Shown: positions 35,078 through 45,813 of the stretch, one piece after another
How the letters are laid out: each line of letters begins with the position of its first letter
How positions within the stretch are numbered: position 1 is the first letter of the stretch
DNA from: Pseudomonas grimontii
GTDB taxonomy: Bacteria; Pseudomonadota; Gammaproteobacteria; Pseudomonadales; Pseudomonadaceae
Length of the DNA stretch: 64,000 nt
Direction of reading: 5' to 3'
Assembly: GCF_007858185.1 (NCBI RefSeq)
Contig: NZ_VFES01000001.1
Location: 496,001 to 560,000, forward strand
Program-made: the position numbers and the translations under genes
The notes under the pieces: model-generated
What the model was told of the DNA's origin: nothing
What the model saw: only the letters and a program-made list of their open reading frames with translations
The model's database searches: none

Positions 35078-36975
35078 GTCGACTCAGCTTGTTGAGCGCC
35101 CACCAGCGGCAGGCTCAGGACAAAGGCAGTTCCACCGCCGGCCGGGTGCTCCACGGCGAGGGTACCGCCGGTGGCCGCCGCGAGGCTGGCGGACAGGGTC
35201 AGGCCCAGGCCAAGGCCTTGCTCGCCGGGTTTGGTGGTGAAGAAGGGCTCGAACAGATGCTTGCGCGCCTCGGCGTCGATGCCGTGGCCGTTGTCGCGCA
35301 CCAGCAGGCGGTATTTGCCCTCGGTGATGCTGCCTTCCAGCCACAACTCGGGAGCGGGTTGTGCCTGCATGGCGTCGAGGGCGTTGCCGATCAAGTTAAC
35401 CAGGATCTGTTCCAGGCGCGTCTGGTCGATCTGCAATTGGGCCGGGGCAAAGTCGCGGTGCAGGCTCAGCGGCAGGCTGTCCAGGCGTGGGCCCAATACC
35501 TGGAACGCGGCGTCCACGGCCTTGGCCAGGCTGGCTTCGCCCTGGTCATCGCCGCGTCGGGCGAAGGAGCGCAGGCTGGCGGTGATGCGGCCCATGCGGT
35601 CGATCAGTTCGTTGATGGTCTTGAGGTTGGCGCTGGCGGTGTCCAGCGCGCCGCGTTCGAGGAAGCGCACGGTGTTGCCGGACAAGGTGCGCAGCGCGGC
35701 CAGCGGCTGGTTCAGTTCATGGGCGATGCTGGTGGACATCTGGCCGATGGCCGCCAGCTTGCCGGCCTGCACCAGCTCATCCTGGGCGCGGCGCAGGGTT
35801 TCTTCGGCCTGGCGGCGTTCGCGGATCTGGCCCTTGAGCCGTTCGTTGCTGGCGCGCAGGTCAGCGGTACGTTCGGCGATCCGCCGCTCCAGCTGGCTGT
35901 TGGCTTCCTGCAAGGCTTCGCGCGCGGCGAGGCGGGTGGCGATGACTTTGCGCCGCTCGTTCCAGGCAATCAGCAGGAATGCCACCAAGCCAAACGCGAC
36001 AGCCACCAGGATGCCCTGGTTGATCGCCGCGCGGCGCAGGTCGTTGAGCGGGGTGAGCAGGGTGAAATTCCACGGTGTGTCGTTGAGTGGACGGGTTTGC
36101 GCCAGGTAGCTGACTTCGTGCTCGTCGTTGACCACTTCAGTGTTGGCCGGGAAGGTCAGCTTTTCGCTGCGTTCATTCAAGCGCTCGCGGGCCAGGGGTT
36201 CCAGCTCGTTCAGCGTGGCCCAGTAATATTGCAAGCTGTGGGCCAGGCGATCCTTGGTCTCATCGCTCAGCGGTCGCACCGCCTTGAGGCGACGGGCGGG
36301 GTCGCTGGAGAGGATGATGATGCCGTTCTCGTCGCTCACAAAGGCTTCGAGACGCGCGCGTTGCCAGCGTTCCTCCAAGGCTTCCAGGCGCACTTTGACC
36401 ACCGCCACACCGATGATCTTGCCGTGTTCTTCCAGGCCGTGGGCCAGGTAGTAACCGGGTTCGCCGTTGGTGCTGCCGATGCCGTAGAAACGCCCGGGCT
36501 GGCCGCGCACGGCATTCTGGAAATAGGCGCGAAAGGACAGGTCTTCACCCTGGTAACTGTCGGCATCGCGCCAGTTACTGGTGGCCAGCACGCGGCCGGT
36601 GGTGTCCATCACGTAGATGGCCCGACTGCGACTGCGTCGGTTCAGGCCTTCGAGGTAGTCGTTGACCGCTTTGCGGGTTTCCTGATTGGGCTCGGCCAGC
36701 AGCTTGGAGACGCTGGACTCCAGCTCCAGCAGGCTGGGCAGGTAGGTGTATTTGCTGAGTTCACTTTCGACGGTTCGGGCGTGCAGCTCCAGCTGGCGTT
36801 CGCCGGTATCGCTGAGGGTGCGGATGCCATAGTACTCACTGATCCAGAAGCCGATATAACCCAGGCCGATCATCAGCGCGATAATCAACGGCGGCAGGAA
36901 CAGCTGGCGAATCAGACGAGGCTTCACGGCAAGTGATGGCGGTGCGGCGCGATAAAGGTTGGGGTCGCATTTCAT
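35074..36975 (-). CDS. aauS: AauS, sensor histidine kinase for acidic amino acids
   Basis: Protein of 633 residues of the DctB type: membrane helix at about 28-48, a large periplasmic double-Cache-like domain (about 50-320; RSRAIYVMDTTGRVLATSNW, SFRAYFQNAVRGQPGRFYGIG), a second helix (about 330-350), a coiled coil, H-box IAHELNQPLAAL and HATPase (NLIGNALDAM, DNGHGID, EQGLGLGLTLSASL). ATG 36975 has AAGG 8 bases upstream; an in-frame GTG lies one codon earlier. It senses acidic amino acids and phosphorylates AauR. A REPIN separates it from aatP. Confidence 0.9.
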   Translation of the reverse strand: MKCDPNLYRAAPPSLAVKPRLIRQLFLPPLIIALMIGLGYIGFWISEYYGIRTLSDTGERQLELHARTVESELSKYTYLPSLLELESSVSKLLAEPNQETRKAVNDYLEGLNRRSRSRAIYVMDTTGRVLATSNWRDADSYQGEDLSFRAYFQNAVRGQPGRFYGIGSTNGEPGYYLAHGLEEHGKIIGVAVVKVRLEALEERWQRARLEAFVSDENGIIILSSDPARRLKAVRPLSDETKDRLAHSLQYYWATLNELEPLARERLNERSEKLTFPANTEVVNDEHEVSYLAQTRPLNDTPWNFTLLTPLNDLRRAAINQGILVAVAFGLVAFLLIAWNERRKVIATRLAAREALQEANSQLERRIAERTADLRASNERLKGQIRERRQAEETLRRAQDELVQAGKLAAIGQMSTSIAHELNQPLAALRTLSGNTVRFLERGALDTASANLKTINELIDRMGRITASLRSFARRGDDQGEASLAKAVDAAFQVLGPRLDSLPLSLHRDFAPAQLQIDQTRLEQILVNLIGNALDAMQAQPAPELWLEGSITEGKYRLLVRDNGHGIDAEARKHLFEPFFTTKPGEQGLGLGLTLSASLAAATGGTLAVEHPAGGGTAFVLSLPLVGAQQAEST

Positions 36976-37021
36976 CACAGATGCCTTGGGTCAACCAGAG
37001 CTGCCAGCCTGCTCGGTCCGG

Positions 37022-37111
37022 TGTGGGAGGGGGCTTGCCCCCGATTGCAGTGTGTCAGTCGGTATATCTATCGCTGATCCACCGCTATCGGGGGCAAGCC
37101 CCCTCCCACAT
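37022..37111. repeat. REPIN, GTGGGAGGGGGCTTGC family
   Basis: Inverted REP pair, TGTGGGAGGGGGCTTGCCCC on the left and GGGGCAAGCCCCCTCCCACA on the right. It separates aatP from aauS on the same strand and may reduce read-through from the transporter genes into the regulators. Confidence 0.92.
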
Positions 37112-37145
37112 TTGCCCGGTTTCTACAGTGGAAGCCAGGTGGTGC

Positions 37146-37880
37146 TTAGTGCTGCAGGATTTTCTCAAGGAAGTGCTGCGCGCGCTCGGAGCGGGCGCTG
37201 ATGTCGCCGAAGAACTCTTCTTTCGGGCAGTCTTCGATGATCTTGCCGGCGTCCATGAAGATCACGCGGTCGGCCACTTTGCGGGCAAAGCCCATTTCGT
37301 GGGTTACGCACATCATGGTCATGCCTTCCTGGGCCAACTGCACCATTACGTCCAGTACTTCGTTGACCATTTCCGGGTCGAGCGCCGAGGTCGGTTCGTC
37401 GAACAGCATGACGATCGGGTCCATGGCCAGGGCGCGGGCAATCGCCACACGTTGCTGTTGGCCACCGGAGAGTTGGCCAGGGTGCTTGTGGGCGTGCGCC
37501 GACAGGCCCACGCGCTCAAGCAGTTGCAGGCCTTTCTTGGTGGCCTCTTCCTTGCTGCGGCCGAGCACCTTGATCTGTGCGATGGTCAGGTTTTCGGTGA
37601 TGGTCAGGTGCGGGAACAGTTCGAAGTGCTGGAACACCATGCCCACGCGCGAACGCAGTTTCGGCAGGTTGGTCTTCGGGTCAGCGATGGACGTGCCGTC
37701 GACAATCACGTCGCCTTTCTGGAACGGTTCCAGCGCGTTGACGCACTTGATCAGGGTGGATTTGCCCGAGCCCGATGGCCCGCACACCACGATCACTTCG
37801 CCTTTTTTAACCTCGGTGCTGCAATCGGTCAGCACCTGGAAGTCGCCATACCACTTGTTGATATTCTTGATAGAGATCAT
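37146..37880 (-). CDS. aatP: Glutamate/aspartate ABC transporter ATPase AatP
   Basis: Protein of 244 residues. Walker A is GPSGSGKST, the signature is LSGGQQQR, Walker B is [14 protein letters not shown] and the H-loop is VTHEMGF, as in polar amino acid importers (GlnQ/GltL type). Last gene of aatJQMP. Its ATG overlaps the aatM stop (ATGA). Confidence 0.95.
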   Translation of the reverse strand: MISIKNINKWYGDFQVLTDCSTEVKKGEVIVVCGPSGSGKSTLIKCVNALEPFQKGDVIVDGTSIADPKTNLPKLRSRVGMVFQHFELFPHLTITENLTIAQIKVLGRSKEEATKKGLQLLERVGLSAHAHKHPGQLSGGQQQRVAIARALAMDPIVMLFDEPTSALDPEMVNEVLDVMVQLAQEGMTMMCVTHEMGFARKVADRVIFMDAGKIIEDCPKEEFFGDISARSERAQHFLEKILQH

Positions 37881-38548
37881 ACGGCAAACCTTTTTTGCAG
37901 ACGCTTGACCAGCAGCGAGGCGGAAAAGCTGATGATGAAGTAGACGACACCGGCGAAGATCAGGAACTCATTGGAGCGCCCGATGATGTCGCCGTTGGAA
38001 CGGGCGGAGTTGAGGAAATCCACCAGGCCCACGGTGTAGACCAGCGAGGTGTCCTGGAACAGGATGATCGACTGTTGCAGCAGCAACGGGGTCATCTTGC
38101 GGAACGCCTGGGGCAGGATGATCAGGCGCATGGTCTGGCCATAGGTCATGCCCATCGCTTGTGCGGCGGCCATCTGGCCCTTGGGGATCGACTGCACGCC
38201 GGCCCGCACGATCTCGCAGAAGTACGCGGCTTCGAACATCATGAAGGCCACGACGCAGGAGGTGAATGCACCGATCGGCGTGTCTTCGCCGGTGATCCAA
38301 CGCAACACGAACGGCACCGCCAGGTAGAACCAGGTGATCACCAGCAGCAGTGGGATCGAGCGGAAGTAGTTCACATAGGCGCCGGCCAGGCGCGACAGCA
38401 GTTTGTTTGACGACAGGCGCATCAGCGCCAGGATCGTACCCAGCGCGATACCGCCGATCACGCCCATGACCATCAGCTTCAAGGTCATGACCATGCCGTT
38501 CCACAGGCCTGGGATGGCGGGGATGATGCCGCTGAAATCGAATTCCAT
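37877..38548 (-). CDS. aatM: Glutamate/aspartate ABC transporter permease AatM
   Basis: Protein of 223 residues with about five membrane helices and the EAA loop typical of amino acid permeases ([25 protein letters not shown], about residues 130-155). Forms the membrane channel with AatQ. Its start is next to the aatQ stop (38548) and its stop overlaps aatP. Confidence 0.95.
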   Translation of the reverse strand: MEFDFSGIIPAIPGLWNGMVMTLKLMVMGVIGGIALGTILALMRLSSNKLLSRLAGAYVNYFRSIPLLLVITWFYLAVPFVLRWITGEDTPIGAFTSCVVAFMMFEAAYFCEIVRAGVQSIPKGQMAAAQAMGMTYGQTMRLIILPQAFRKMTPLLLQQSIILFQDTSLVYTVGLVDFLNSARSNGDIIGRSNEFLIFAGVVYFIISFSASLLVKRLQKRFAV

Positions 38549-39294
38549 TATTTACCCCCCACGGAGATCAGGCCGGGCACGGCGACTTTCTTCTCGACCA
38601 CGCGCATCAGCAGCATCAGGCTCATGTTCAGGGTGAAGTAGATCAGCGTGGCCAGGGTGAAGGCTTCAAACAGGTTGGCCGAGAACTCGGCGGTCTGTTT
38701 GGTTTGCGCCAGCAGTTCCATCAGGCCGATCAAGGACGCCACGGAGGAGTTTTTGAAGACGTTGAGGAATTCCGAGGTAAGCGGTGGAATGATGATGCGG
38801 TAGGCCTGGGGCAGCAGCACGTTCCAGTAGATCTGCGGCAGCTTGAAGCCCATGGCGCGTGCAGCGGCCTCTTGACCACGTGGCAGCGCCTGGATGCCGG
38901 TGCGCACTTGCTCGCACACACGGGCGGCGGTGAACAGGCCCAGGCACACGACAACGCTCAGGTAGGCCGAGGTGGTCGGGTTCAGGTCTTGCTTGTACCA
39001 GTCCTGCAGGTTCTGTGGCAGCAGGTCGGGTATCAGGAAGTACCAGATGAACAGCTGCACCAGCAGCGGCACGTTACGAAACAGTTCCACGTAGCAGGTC
39101 GCGATGCCTGATACGAGGCGGTTTGGCACAGTGCGCATGACCCCCAGAATGGAGCCCAGCAGCAAGGCGATAATCCATGCCACGACAGCGATGGCGATGG
39201 TCCAGCCCAGGCCGGCGATGTACCAGTCGAGATAAGTCTCGCTGCCCACGCCGGTGGACTTGAAGAACACGCCCCAGTCCCAGTTGTAATTCAT
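38548..39294 (-). CDS. aatQ: Glutamate/aspartate ABC transporter permease AatQ
   Basis: Protein of 248 residues with five or six membrane helices and the EAA motif AAARAMGFKLPQIYWNVLLPQ. The start at ATG 39294 (MNYNWDWG) is preceded by GGGGAG; an upstream in-frame start would add an uncharacteristic tail. It is separated from aatJ by 196 bases that contain a stable hairpin. Confidence 0.94.
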   Translation of the reverse strand: MNYNWDWGVFFKSTGVGSETYLDWYIAGLGWTIAIAVVAWIIALLLGSILGVMRTVPNRLVSGIATCYVELFRNVPLLVQLFIWYFLIPDLLPQNLQDWYKQDLNPTTSAYLSVVVCLGLFTAARVCEQVRTGIQALPRGQEAAARAMGFKLPQIYWNVLLPQAYRIIIPPLTSEFLNVFKNSSVASLIGLMELLAQTKQTAEFSANLFEAFTLATLIYFTLNMSLMLLMRVVEKKVAVPGLISVGGK

Positions 39295-39445
39295 TAGGGT
39301 CTCCCCTCGAGATCGATCGATGTACAAGCACCCGCTTGGGGAAAGTCCATTCCCGCCTGACGATGAACGCCAGGCACACGCGATCGGCTCGAAAACCGCC
39401 AGGTCGAGTGTTCCAAAATATATAGCCAGCAGGTAGTAACAGACG

Positions 39446-39471
39446 CCTGAGAGAGGGTTGGCTCTCTCAGG
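39446..39471 (-). other. Intercistronic hairpin between aatJ and aatQ
   Basis: Perfect 10-base inverted repeat CCTGAGAGAG-N6-CTCTCTCAGG, 19 bases after the aatJ stop, with no T run behind it on the minus strand. Such hairpins after a binding-protein gene commonly protect the upstream mRNA and lower downstream expression, giving more AatJ than permease. Function is inferred. Confidence 0.75.
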
Positions 39472-39490
39472 AGATAAGGTTAGTCAGGAA

Positions 39491-40417
39491 TCAGATTTTT
39501 ACGTCAGGCGCCGGCTTGTCAGTCGGGTTCTTGATCAGTTCCTTAACCTTGTCGCTCATTGGGAAGTTCAGGTTCAGGTTTTTTGGTGGGATCGGGCTTT
39601 CGAACCACTTGGCGTAGATCTTGTTTATTTCGCCGGATTTATACAGGCCAGCGATGGCGTCATCTACCGCTTTCTTGAAGGCAGGGTCTTCTTTGCGAAC
39701 CATGCACGCGTAGGCTTCGAAGGACTGTGGAGTACCGGTGATGACCCAGTCGTCCGGCTTCTTGGCCTTGGCTTCTTCGCCGGCCAACAGGGCGTCGTCC
39801 ATCATGAAGGCTACGGCACGGCCGCTTTCCAGCATCTGGAAGGACTCGCCGTGGTCTTTGGCGGAGATGACGTTCATGCCCATCTGCTTGTCAGCGTTCA
39901 TCGCCTTGATGATGCGCTCGGATGTGGTGCCGGCGGTGGTGACGACGTTCTTGCCTTTCAGGTCGGCGAAGTCGGCGTAGCTAGGCTTGCCTTCCTTGTC
40001 TTTCTTGACCAGCAGGCGAGTGCCGATTTCGAAGATGTTGGTGGTGAAGGCGACTTGCTGGGCGCGTTCGGCGTTGTTGGTGGTGGAACCGCACTCGATG
40101 TCGACGGTGCCGTTCTGGACCAGCGGAATACGGGTCTGCGAGGTGACGAGGTTGTACTTGGCCTGCAGATCGGGTTTGTTCAGGTCTTTTTTCAGGGCTT
40201 CAACGATGGCCAGCTGAATGTCGTGGGAGTAGCCCACCGGTTTGCCCGAGCCATCCGCAATGTAGGAAAACGGAATGGAACTGTCGCGGTGCCCGAGGGT
40301 GATGGTGCCGGAGTCGTTGATTTTCTTCAGTGTGCCGGTGAGTTCGGCGGCAAAAACTGGAGTGCTGATCAGAGCAGCAGCGATAGCTGCGCCCAGGATA
40401 TGGGGAACGATGCGCAT
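39491..40417 (-). CDS. aatJ: Periplasmic glutamate/aspartate-binding protein AatJ
   Basis: Protein of 308 residues with a signal peptide (MRIVPHILGAAIAAALISTPVFA). The mature protein is a SBP family 3 domain (GTLKKINDSGTITLGHRDSSIPFSY, RIPLVQNGTVDIECGSTTNN) as in GltI/AatJ. ATG 40417 has a GAGGAAG site. The leader begins near 40519 from a sigma-54 promoter and contains an A-rich run (AAAAAAAACAAA just before the ribosome site) that fits the AANAANAA motif bound by Hfq/Crc, so catabolite repression is plausible. Confidence 0.95.
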   Translation of the reverse strand: MRIVPHILGAAIAAALISTPVFAAELTGTLKKINDSGTITLGHRDSSIPFSYIADGSGKPVGYSHDIQLAIVEALKKDLNKPDLQAKYNLVTSQTRIPLVQNGTVDIECGSTTNNAERAQQVAFTTNIFEIGTRLLVKKDKEGKPSYADFADLKGKNVVTTAGTTSERIIKAMNADKQMGMNVISAKDHGESFQMLESGRAVAFMMDDALLAGEEAKAKKPDDWVITGTPQSFEAYACMVRKEDPAFKKAVDDAIAGLYKSGEINKIYAKWFESPIPPKNLNLNFPMSDKVKELIKNPTDKPAPDVKI

Positions 40418-40529
40418 CAATACTTCCTCGACATTTGTTTTTTTTATGAAGCCGGCTAGGCGGCTCTCTTGTACAGCGAATGCCCGTGACGGCTCCTGAG
40501 GCGTCTCAGGCAATCGTCTAGGAGTGTAG

Positions 40530-40546
40530 AGCATGAGTCGTGCCAG
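40530..40546 (-). promoter_or_regulatory. Sigma-54 promoter of aatJQMP
   Basis: On the minus strand TGGCACGACTCATGC: GG and GC are 10 bases apart and the -24 element is perfect (TGGCACG). Predicted start near 40519, about 100 bases before the aatJ ATG. Confidence 0.85.
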
Positions 40547-40621
40547 ACCAGCAGTAAAAGGTTAACAATTTGATTTATATAAAGATTAATTCTGTGTGGC
40601 GGTAAATATGTATCTGTTTGA

Positions 40622-40666
40622 TCCGGCAAACCGAATAGGATTGCCTTTGCTGTTCGGAAAACCGAA
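40622..40666. promoter_or_regulatory. Two AauR-type upstream activator sites
   Basis: TTCGG-AAAA-CCGAA at 40653-40666 is a perfect match to the palindrome TTCGG-N4-CCGAA described for AauR in P. putida; TCCGG-CAAA-CCGAA at 40622-40635 differs at one base. Centres lie about 140 and 109 bases upstream of the predicted aatJ start, and 31 bases (about three helical turns) apart. Confidence 0.82.
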
Positions 40667-40681
40667 TGCCAACGCCGGTAT

Positions 40682-40717
40682 AAAAAAGCCCCTGGGCCTT
40701 ACGGCGCAGGGGCTTTT
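40682..40717 (-). terminator. Rho-independent terminator after glpD
   Basis: Stem AAGCCCCTG / CAGGGGCTT around a GC-rich loop, followed on the minus strand by a run of six T. It ends the glp transcript 15 bases after the glpD stop. Confidence 0.88.
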
Positions 40718-40731
40718 GTACGACGGGCCTG

Positions 40732-42270
40732 TCAGGCCGCTTCGATCTTGCTGCGGCTCTGCTCAACCTTGGACAGGTAGCGTTGCACGTTGTCCTGTTC
40801 CTGCGGGGTGGTGAACAGGCCGAGTTTGGTCCGGCGCCACAGCACGTCCTGGGGCTGGGTTGCCCATTCTTCAGTACACAGGTAATCGACCTCGCGGGTG
40901 TACAGGCCGCCACCCAGGTGTTCGCCCAGGTCAGCCAGCGATTGCACGCCTTCCAGCAGGCGCCAGGTGCGGCTGCCATAGGTGGTGGACCAGCGGCGTG
41001 CAATCTCGCTCGGCAACCAGGCGAATGTGCTGCGAATGGCCTCGGCCAGGGCTTCTGGCGTGGTCATGTCCTCGCCGCCGGGCAGGCTGGCGGTGGCGGT
41101 CCAGCTGGGACGCATCTGCGTGAAGTACGGGGCCAGTTGCGCCATCGCCGATTCTGCAAGCTTGCGATAGGTGGTCAGCTTACCGCCGAACACCGACAGG
41201 ATCGGCGCCTCGCCTGCGCCACCGGACAGCGACAGGGTGTAGTCGCGGGTAATGGCCGACGGGTTATCCGACTCGTCGTTGCACAGCGGGCGCACACCCG
41301 AGTAGGTGTGGACGATGTCGTCGCGGCTCAGCTGTTTCTTGAAGTGCGCATTGACCACCTTGAGCATGTAGTCGGTTTCACCTTCGGTGATCGCCACTTT
41401 CGCCGGGTCGCCGGTGTATTCGCGGTCGGTGGTGCCGATGATGGTCAGGTGGTTCAGGTACGGAATGGTGAAGACGATACGCTGGTCTTCGTTCTGCAGA
41501 ATGTGCGCGTGCGCGCCTTCATACAGTTTCGGCACGATCAGGTGGCTGCCCTGGATCAGGCGGATGCCGTACGGCGAGTCCAGCTTCAGGTCGTCCTTGA
41601 TGAACTTGGCGACCCATGGGCCGGCGGCGTTCACCAGCGCGCGGGCGCGGATCGAGAACAGGCTGCCATCGGCGCGTTCCATGTTCATGTCCCACATGCC
41701 GTTGCTGCGATGGGCGCTGATGCAACGGGTCTGGGTGTGGATGTGGGCACCCTTTTCACGGGCAGCCATGGCGTTGAGTACTACCAGGCGTGCGTCATCT
41801 ACCCAGCAGTCGGAGTATTCGAAGCCTTTGGTTATTTCGCTTTTCAGCGGGCTGTCGGGGCCGAACTTGAGGCTCTTGGAACCGGCGAGTTTCTCGCGTT
41901 TGCCCAGGTGGTCATAGAGGAACAGACCGGCACGGATCATCCATGCCGGGCGCAGGTGCGGGCGGTGTGGCAGGACGAAGCGCATCTGCTTGACGATGTG
42001 CGGGGCCTTGGCCAGCAGCACTTCACGTTCGGCCAGGGCTTCGCGTACCAGGCGGAATTCGTAATGTTCGAGGTAGCGCAGGCCACCGTGGATCAGCTTG
42101 CTGCTGGCGGAGGAGGTGTGGCTGGCCAGGTCGTCCTTTTCGCAAAGGAATACCGACAAACCGCGACCGGCTGCGTCTGCTGCAATGCCGACGCCATTGA
42201 TCCCGCCACCGATTACGGCAACGTCATAGACTTCGGCAAGCGGTGGAGCAGGCAAGGTAGAAGGGTTCAT
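40732..42270 (-). CDS. glpD: Aerobic glycerol-3-phosphate dehydrogenase
   Basis: Protein of 512 residues (E. coli GlpD has 501). The N-terminal FAD-binding motif is DVAVIGGGINGVGIAADAAGRG, followed by the DAO-family segments ASSKLIHGGLRYLEHYEF and LVNAAGPWV. It oxidises glycerol-3-phosphate to dihydroxyacetone phosphate at the inner membrane and passes electrons to quinone. Start 42270 (MNPSTLP) was chosen because it precedes the flavin motif at the family's normal distance. Last gene of glpFKRD, with a GlpR-type operator upstream and a terminator downstream. Confidence 0.95.
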   Translation of the reverse strand: MNPSTLPAPPLAEVYDVAVIGGGINGVGIAADAAGRGLSVFLCEKDDLASHTSSASSKLIHGGLRYLEHYEFRLVREALAEREVLLAKAPHIVKQMRFVLPHRPHLRPAWMIRAGLFLYDHLGKREKLAGSKSLKFGPDSPLKSEITKGFEYSDCWVDDARLVVLNAMAAREKGAHIHTQTRCISAHRSNGMWDMNMERADGSLFSIRARALVNAAGPWVAKFIKDDLKLDSPYGIRLIQGSHLIVPKLYEGAHAHILQNEDQRIVFTIPYLNHLTIIGTTDREYTGDPAKVAITEGETDYMLKVVNAHFKKQLSRDDIVHTYSGVRPLCNDESDNPSAITRDYTLSLSGGAGEAPILSVFGGKLTTYRKLAESAMAQLAPYFTQMRPSWTATASLPGGEDMTTPEALAEAIRSTFAWLPSEIARRWSTTYGSRTWRLLEGVQSLADLGEHLGGGLYTREVDYLCTEEWATQPQDVLWRRTKLGLFTTPQEQDNVQRYLSKVEQSRSKIEAA

Positions 42271-42305
42271 CGGCTGGCCTCGCGATCTTTTTCGTATTGG
42301 AATTC

Positions 42306-42332
42306 GAACATTAATGTTCATTTTCGAAAATG
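42306..42332. promoter_or_regulatory. GlpR operator candidate upstream of glpD
   Basis: Overlapping palindromes GAACATTAATGTTC (42306-42319) and ATTTTCGAAAAT (42320-42331). The 20 bases 42313-42332, read on the minus strand, match the E. coli GlpR consensus WATGKTCGWTAWCGAMCATW at about 16 of 20 positions. It lies 36-62 bases before the glpD start. Confidence 0.65.
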
Positions 42333-42457
42333 GTAGCTGATAAACGCGGGCACAGCCAGCCAACTTCGATTGAAAAAACTCATCGAAGGGCTAGGAAAGG
42401 AAGAATTGTGAACATAAGCCTGGGCAAGGCTCGAGAAAAAGGCGCTGGATAAATCGC

Positions 42458-42490
42458 CATCGGGGGTAAGTCGAATCGTCGCCCCCGATG
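42458..42490 (-). other. Stem-loop after glpR
   Basis: Perfect 9-base stem CATCGGGGG / CCCCCGATG with a 15-base loop, 14 bases after the glpR stop. There is no clear T run. It may be a weak terminator or a half-REP remnant (CCCCCGAT is also the inner part of the main REP family). Confidence 0.5.
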
Positions 42491-42504
42491 CGTCAGTGCA
42501 GACG

Positions 42505-43260
42505 CTATACGACTTCCAGACGAACCTTGTGCTGATTCAACAACTGCACCAAGGCGGGCACCGGCTCCTGATCCGTCACCAGACAGTCCACCAGGCTGAT
42601 CGGCCCCAGTCGAATCATCGCATTGCGCCCGAACTTGCTGGAGTCCGCCGCCAGGATCACTTGGCGCGCATTGGCGATGATCGCCTGCGAAACCCGGACT
42701 TCCTGGTAGTCGAAGTCCAGCAGGCTGCCGTCCTCGTCGATGCCACTGATGCCCACCAACGCGAAGTCGACCTTGAACTGGTTGATGAAGTCGACACTGG
42801 CCTGACCCACCACGCCGCCGTCACGGCGCACATTGCCGCCGGTCAGCAACACATCGAAGTCGTCCTTGGCGCTGAGCATGGTGGCGACGTTGAGGTTGTT
42901 GGTGATGATTTTCAGGTGGTTGTGGTTGAGCAGCGCACGGGCGATGGATTCGGTGGTGGTGCCGATATTGATGAACAACGAGGCGTGATCGGGAATTTGT
43001 GCCGCGATGGCTTCGCCGATGCGTTGTTTCTCATCGCGCATCTGGTCGGCACGCATGGCGTACGCGGTGTTCTCGACACTCGAGTCATAGGCCGCGCCGC
43101 CGTGGTAGCGGCGCAGCAGATTGGCATCCGCCAGCTGGTTGATGTCGCGGCGGATGGTTTGCGGGGTGACAACGAATAGCTGCGCCATTTCCTCGATACT
43201 GACGTAGCCGCGTTCGCGGACCAGTTCGAGGATTTGTTGCTGGCGGGGAGGCAGATTCAT
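42505..43260 (-). CDS. glpR: Glycerol-3-phosphate regulon repressor
   Basis: DeoR-family protein of 251 residues. The N-terminal winged HTH has the DeoR signature ([38 protein letters not shown]), followed by a DeoRC sugar-phosphate-binding domain ([27 protein letters not shown]). It represses glp genes and is released by glycerol-3-phosphate. It lies between glpK and glpD on the same strand. A small gap (95 bases) precedes it, after glpK. Confidence 0.92.
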   Translation of the reverse strand: MNLPPRQQQILELVRERGYVSIEEMAQLFVVTPQTIRRDINQLADANLLRRYHGGAAYDSSVENTAYAMRADQMRDEKQRIGEAIAAQIPDHASLFINIGTTTESIARALLNHNHLKIITNNLNVATMLSAKDDFDVLLTGGNVRRDGGVVGQASVDFINQFKVDFALVGISGIDEDGSLLDFDYQEVRVSQAIIANARQVILAADSSKFGRNAMIRLGPISLVDCLVTDQEPVPALVQLLNQHKVRLEVV

Positions 43261-43355
43261 GGGGCGTCCTTTGGGCTGCCATACAAAAGTGGCCCATGAT
43301 GACGCAGGAATCTGCTCCCTGCCAGTTACAACCCAATATGGGGCCGGCGCGTGGC

Positions 43356-44897
<1,542 letters not shown>

Positions 44898-44938
44898 TCA
44901 GCCTGGGCCGCGAAGGGCAGAGGGCCAGGCTGGCGCTT

Positions 44939-45793
44939 TCAGGAAATACGAGTCTTGCCGTTGACAGCCGTGTCAGTTGTTTCAGCTATAGCAGGTGCGG
45001 CGCTCGGCAAGTGGCGGGCGATCAGCCCGCGATAGGCCGCAGCACCGAGGCATGCGCCAACAATCGGCGCGAAAATCGGAACCAGGAAGTAAGGAATATC
45101 GCGGCCGCCAGTAAAGGCCATTTCACCCCAGCCAGCAAAAAAGGTCATCAGCTTGGGCCCGAAATCCCGTGCCGGGTTCATCGCAAAACCGGTCAATGGG
45201 CCCATGGCACTGCCAATCACCGCAATCAGCAGGCCGATCAACAGGGGCGCCAGTGGGCCGCGCGGCAGGCCGTTGTTGTCATCGGTGAGGGCCATGATCA
45301 CGCCCATGAGGATCGCGGTAATGACCATTTCCACCAGGAAGGCCTGTGCAGTGCTCAGCAATGCATGGGGGTAGGTGGAGAACACCGAGGCCAATTCCAG
45401 GCTGGCCTGGGTGCCGCGCACCAGATGGTGGGTTTGTTCGTAATCGAAAAAGAGATTGCTGTAGAGCGTGTACACCAGTGCCGCCGAGCAGAAGGCTCCG
45501 GCGATTTGGGCCAGGATGTAGAACGGCAGTTTGCGCTTGTCGAAATCGGCAAAAATACACAGCGCGATACTGACCGCCGGGTTGAGGTGAGCCCCGGAAA
45601 TACCGGCGCTGAGGTAGATCGCCATGCTGACGCCTATCCCCCAGATGATGCTGATTTCCCATAACCCAAAGCTGGCACCCGCGACCTTGAGCGCAGCGAC
45701 ACATCCTGTACCGAAGAAGATCAGAAGCGCAGTCCCCAGGAACTCGGCCATGCATTGGCTCGAAAGTGAAGGCTGTTGAAGAGCAGTTGTCAT
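44939..45793 (-). CDS. glpF: Glycerol uptake facilitator (aquaglyceroporin)
   Basis: MIP-family channel of 284 residues with six membrane helices and two half-helices carrying the pore motifs HLNPAVS and AMNPARD. The second region D-x-x-R fits aquaglyceroporins. ATG 45793 (MTTALQQPS) is preceded by TCGAGG. Just upstream of this site on the mRNA is AACAACAA, an Hfq/Crc-type motif. First gene of the glp group. Confidence 0.94.
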   Translation of the reverse strand: MTTALQQPSLSSQCMAEFLGTALLIFFGTGCVAALKVAGASFGLWEISIIWGIGVSMAIYLSAGISGAHLNPAVSIALCIFADFDKRKLPFYILAQIAGAFCSAALVYTLYSNLFFDYEQTHHLVRGTQASLELASVFSTYPHALLSTAQAFLVEMVITAILMGVIMALTDDNNGLPRGPLAPLLIGLLIAVIGSAMGPLTGFAMNPARDFGPKLMTFFAGWGEMAFTGGRDIPYFLVPIFAPIVGACLGAAAYRGLIARHLPSAAPAIAETTDTAVNGKTRIS

Positions 45794-45805
45794 GGAAAAC
45801 CTCGA

Positions 45806-45813
45806 TTGTTGTT
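45806..45813 (-). promoter_or_regulatory. Hfq/Crc catabolite-activity (CA) motif in the glpF leader
   Basis: The minus-strand mRNA reads AACAACAA immediately before the TCGAGG ribosome site, an exact AANAANAA match. Known Crc/Hfq targets in Pseudomonas carry this motif at the ribosome site. Confidence 0.55.
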
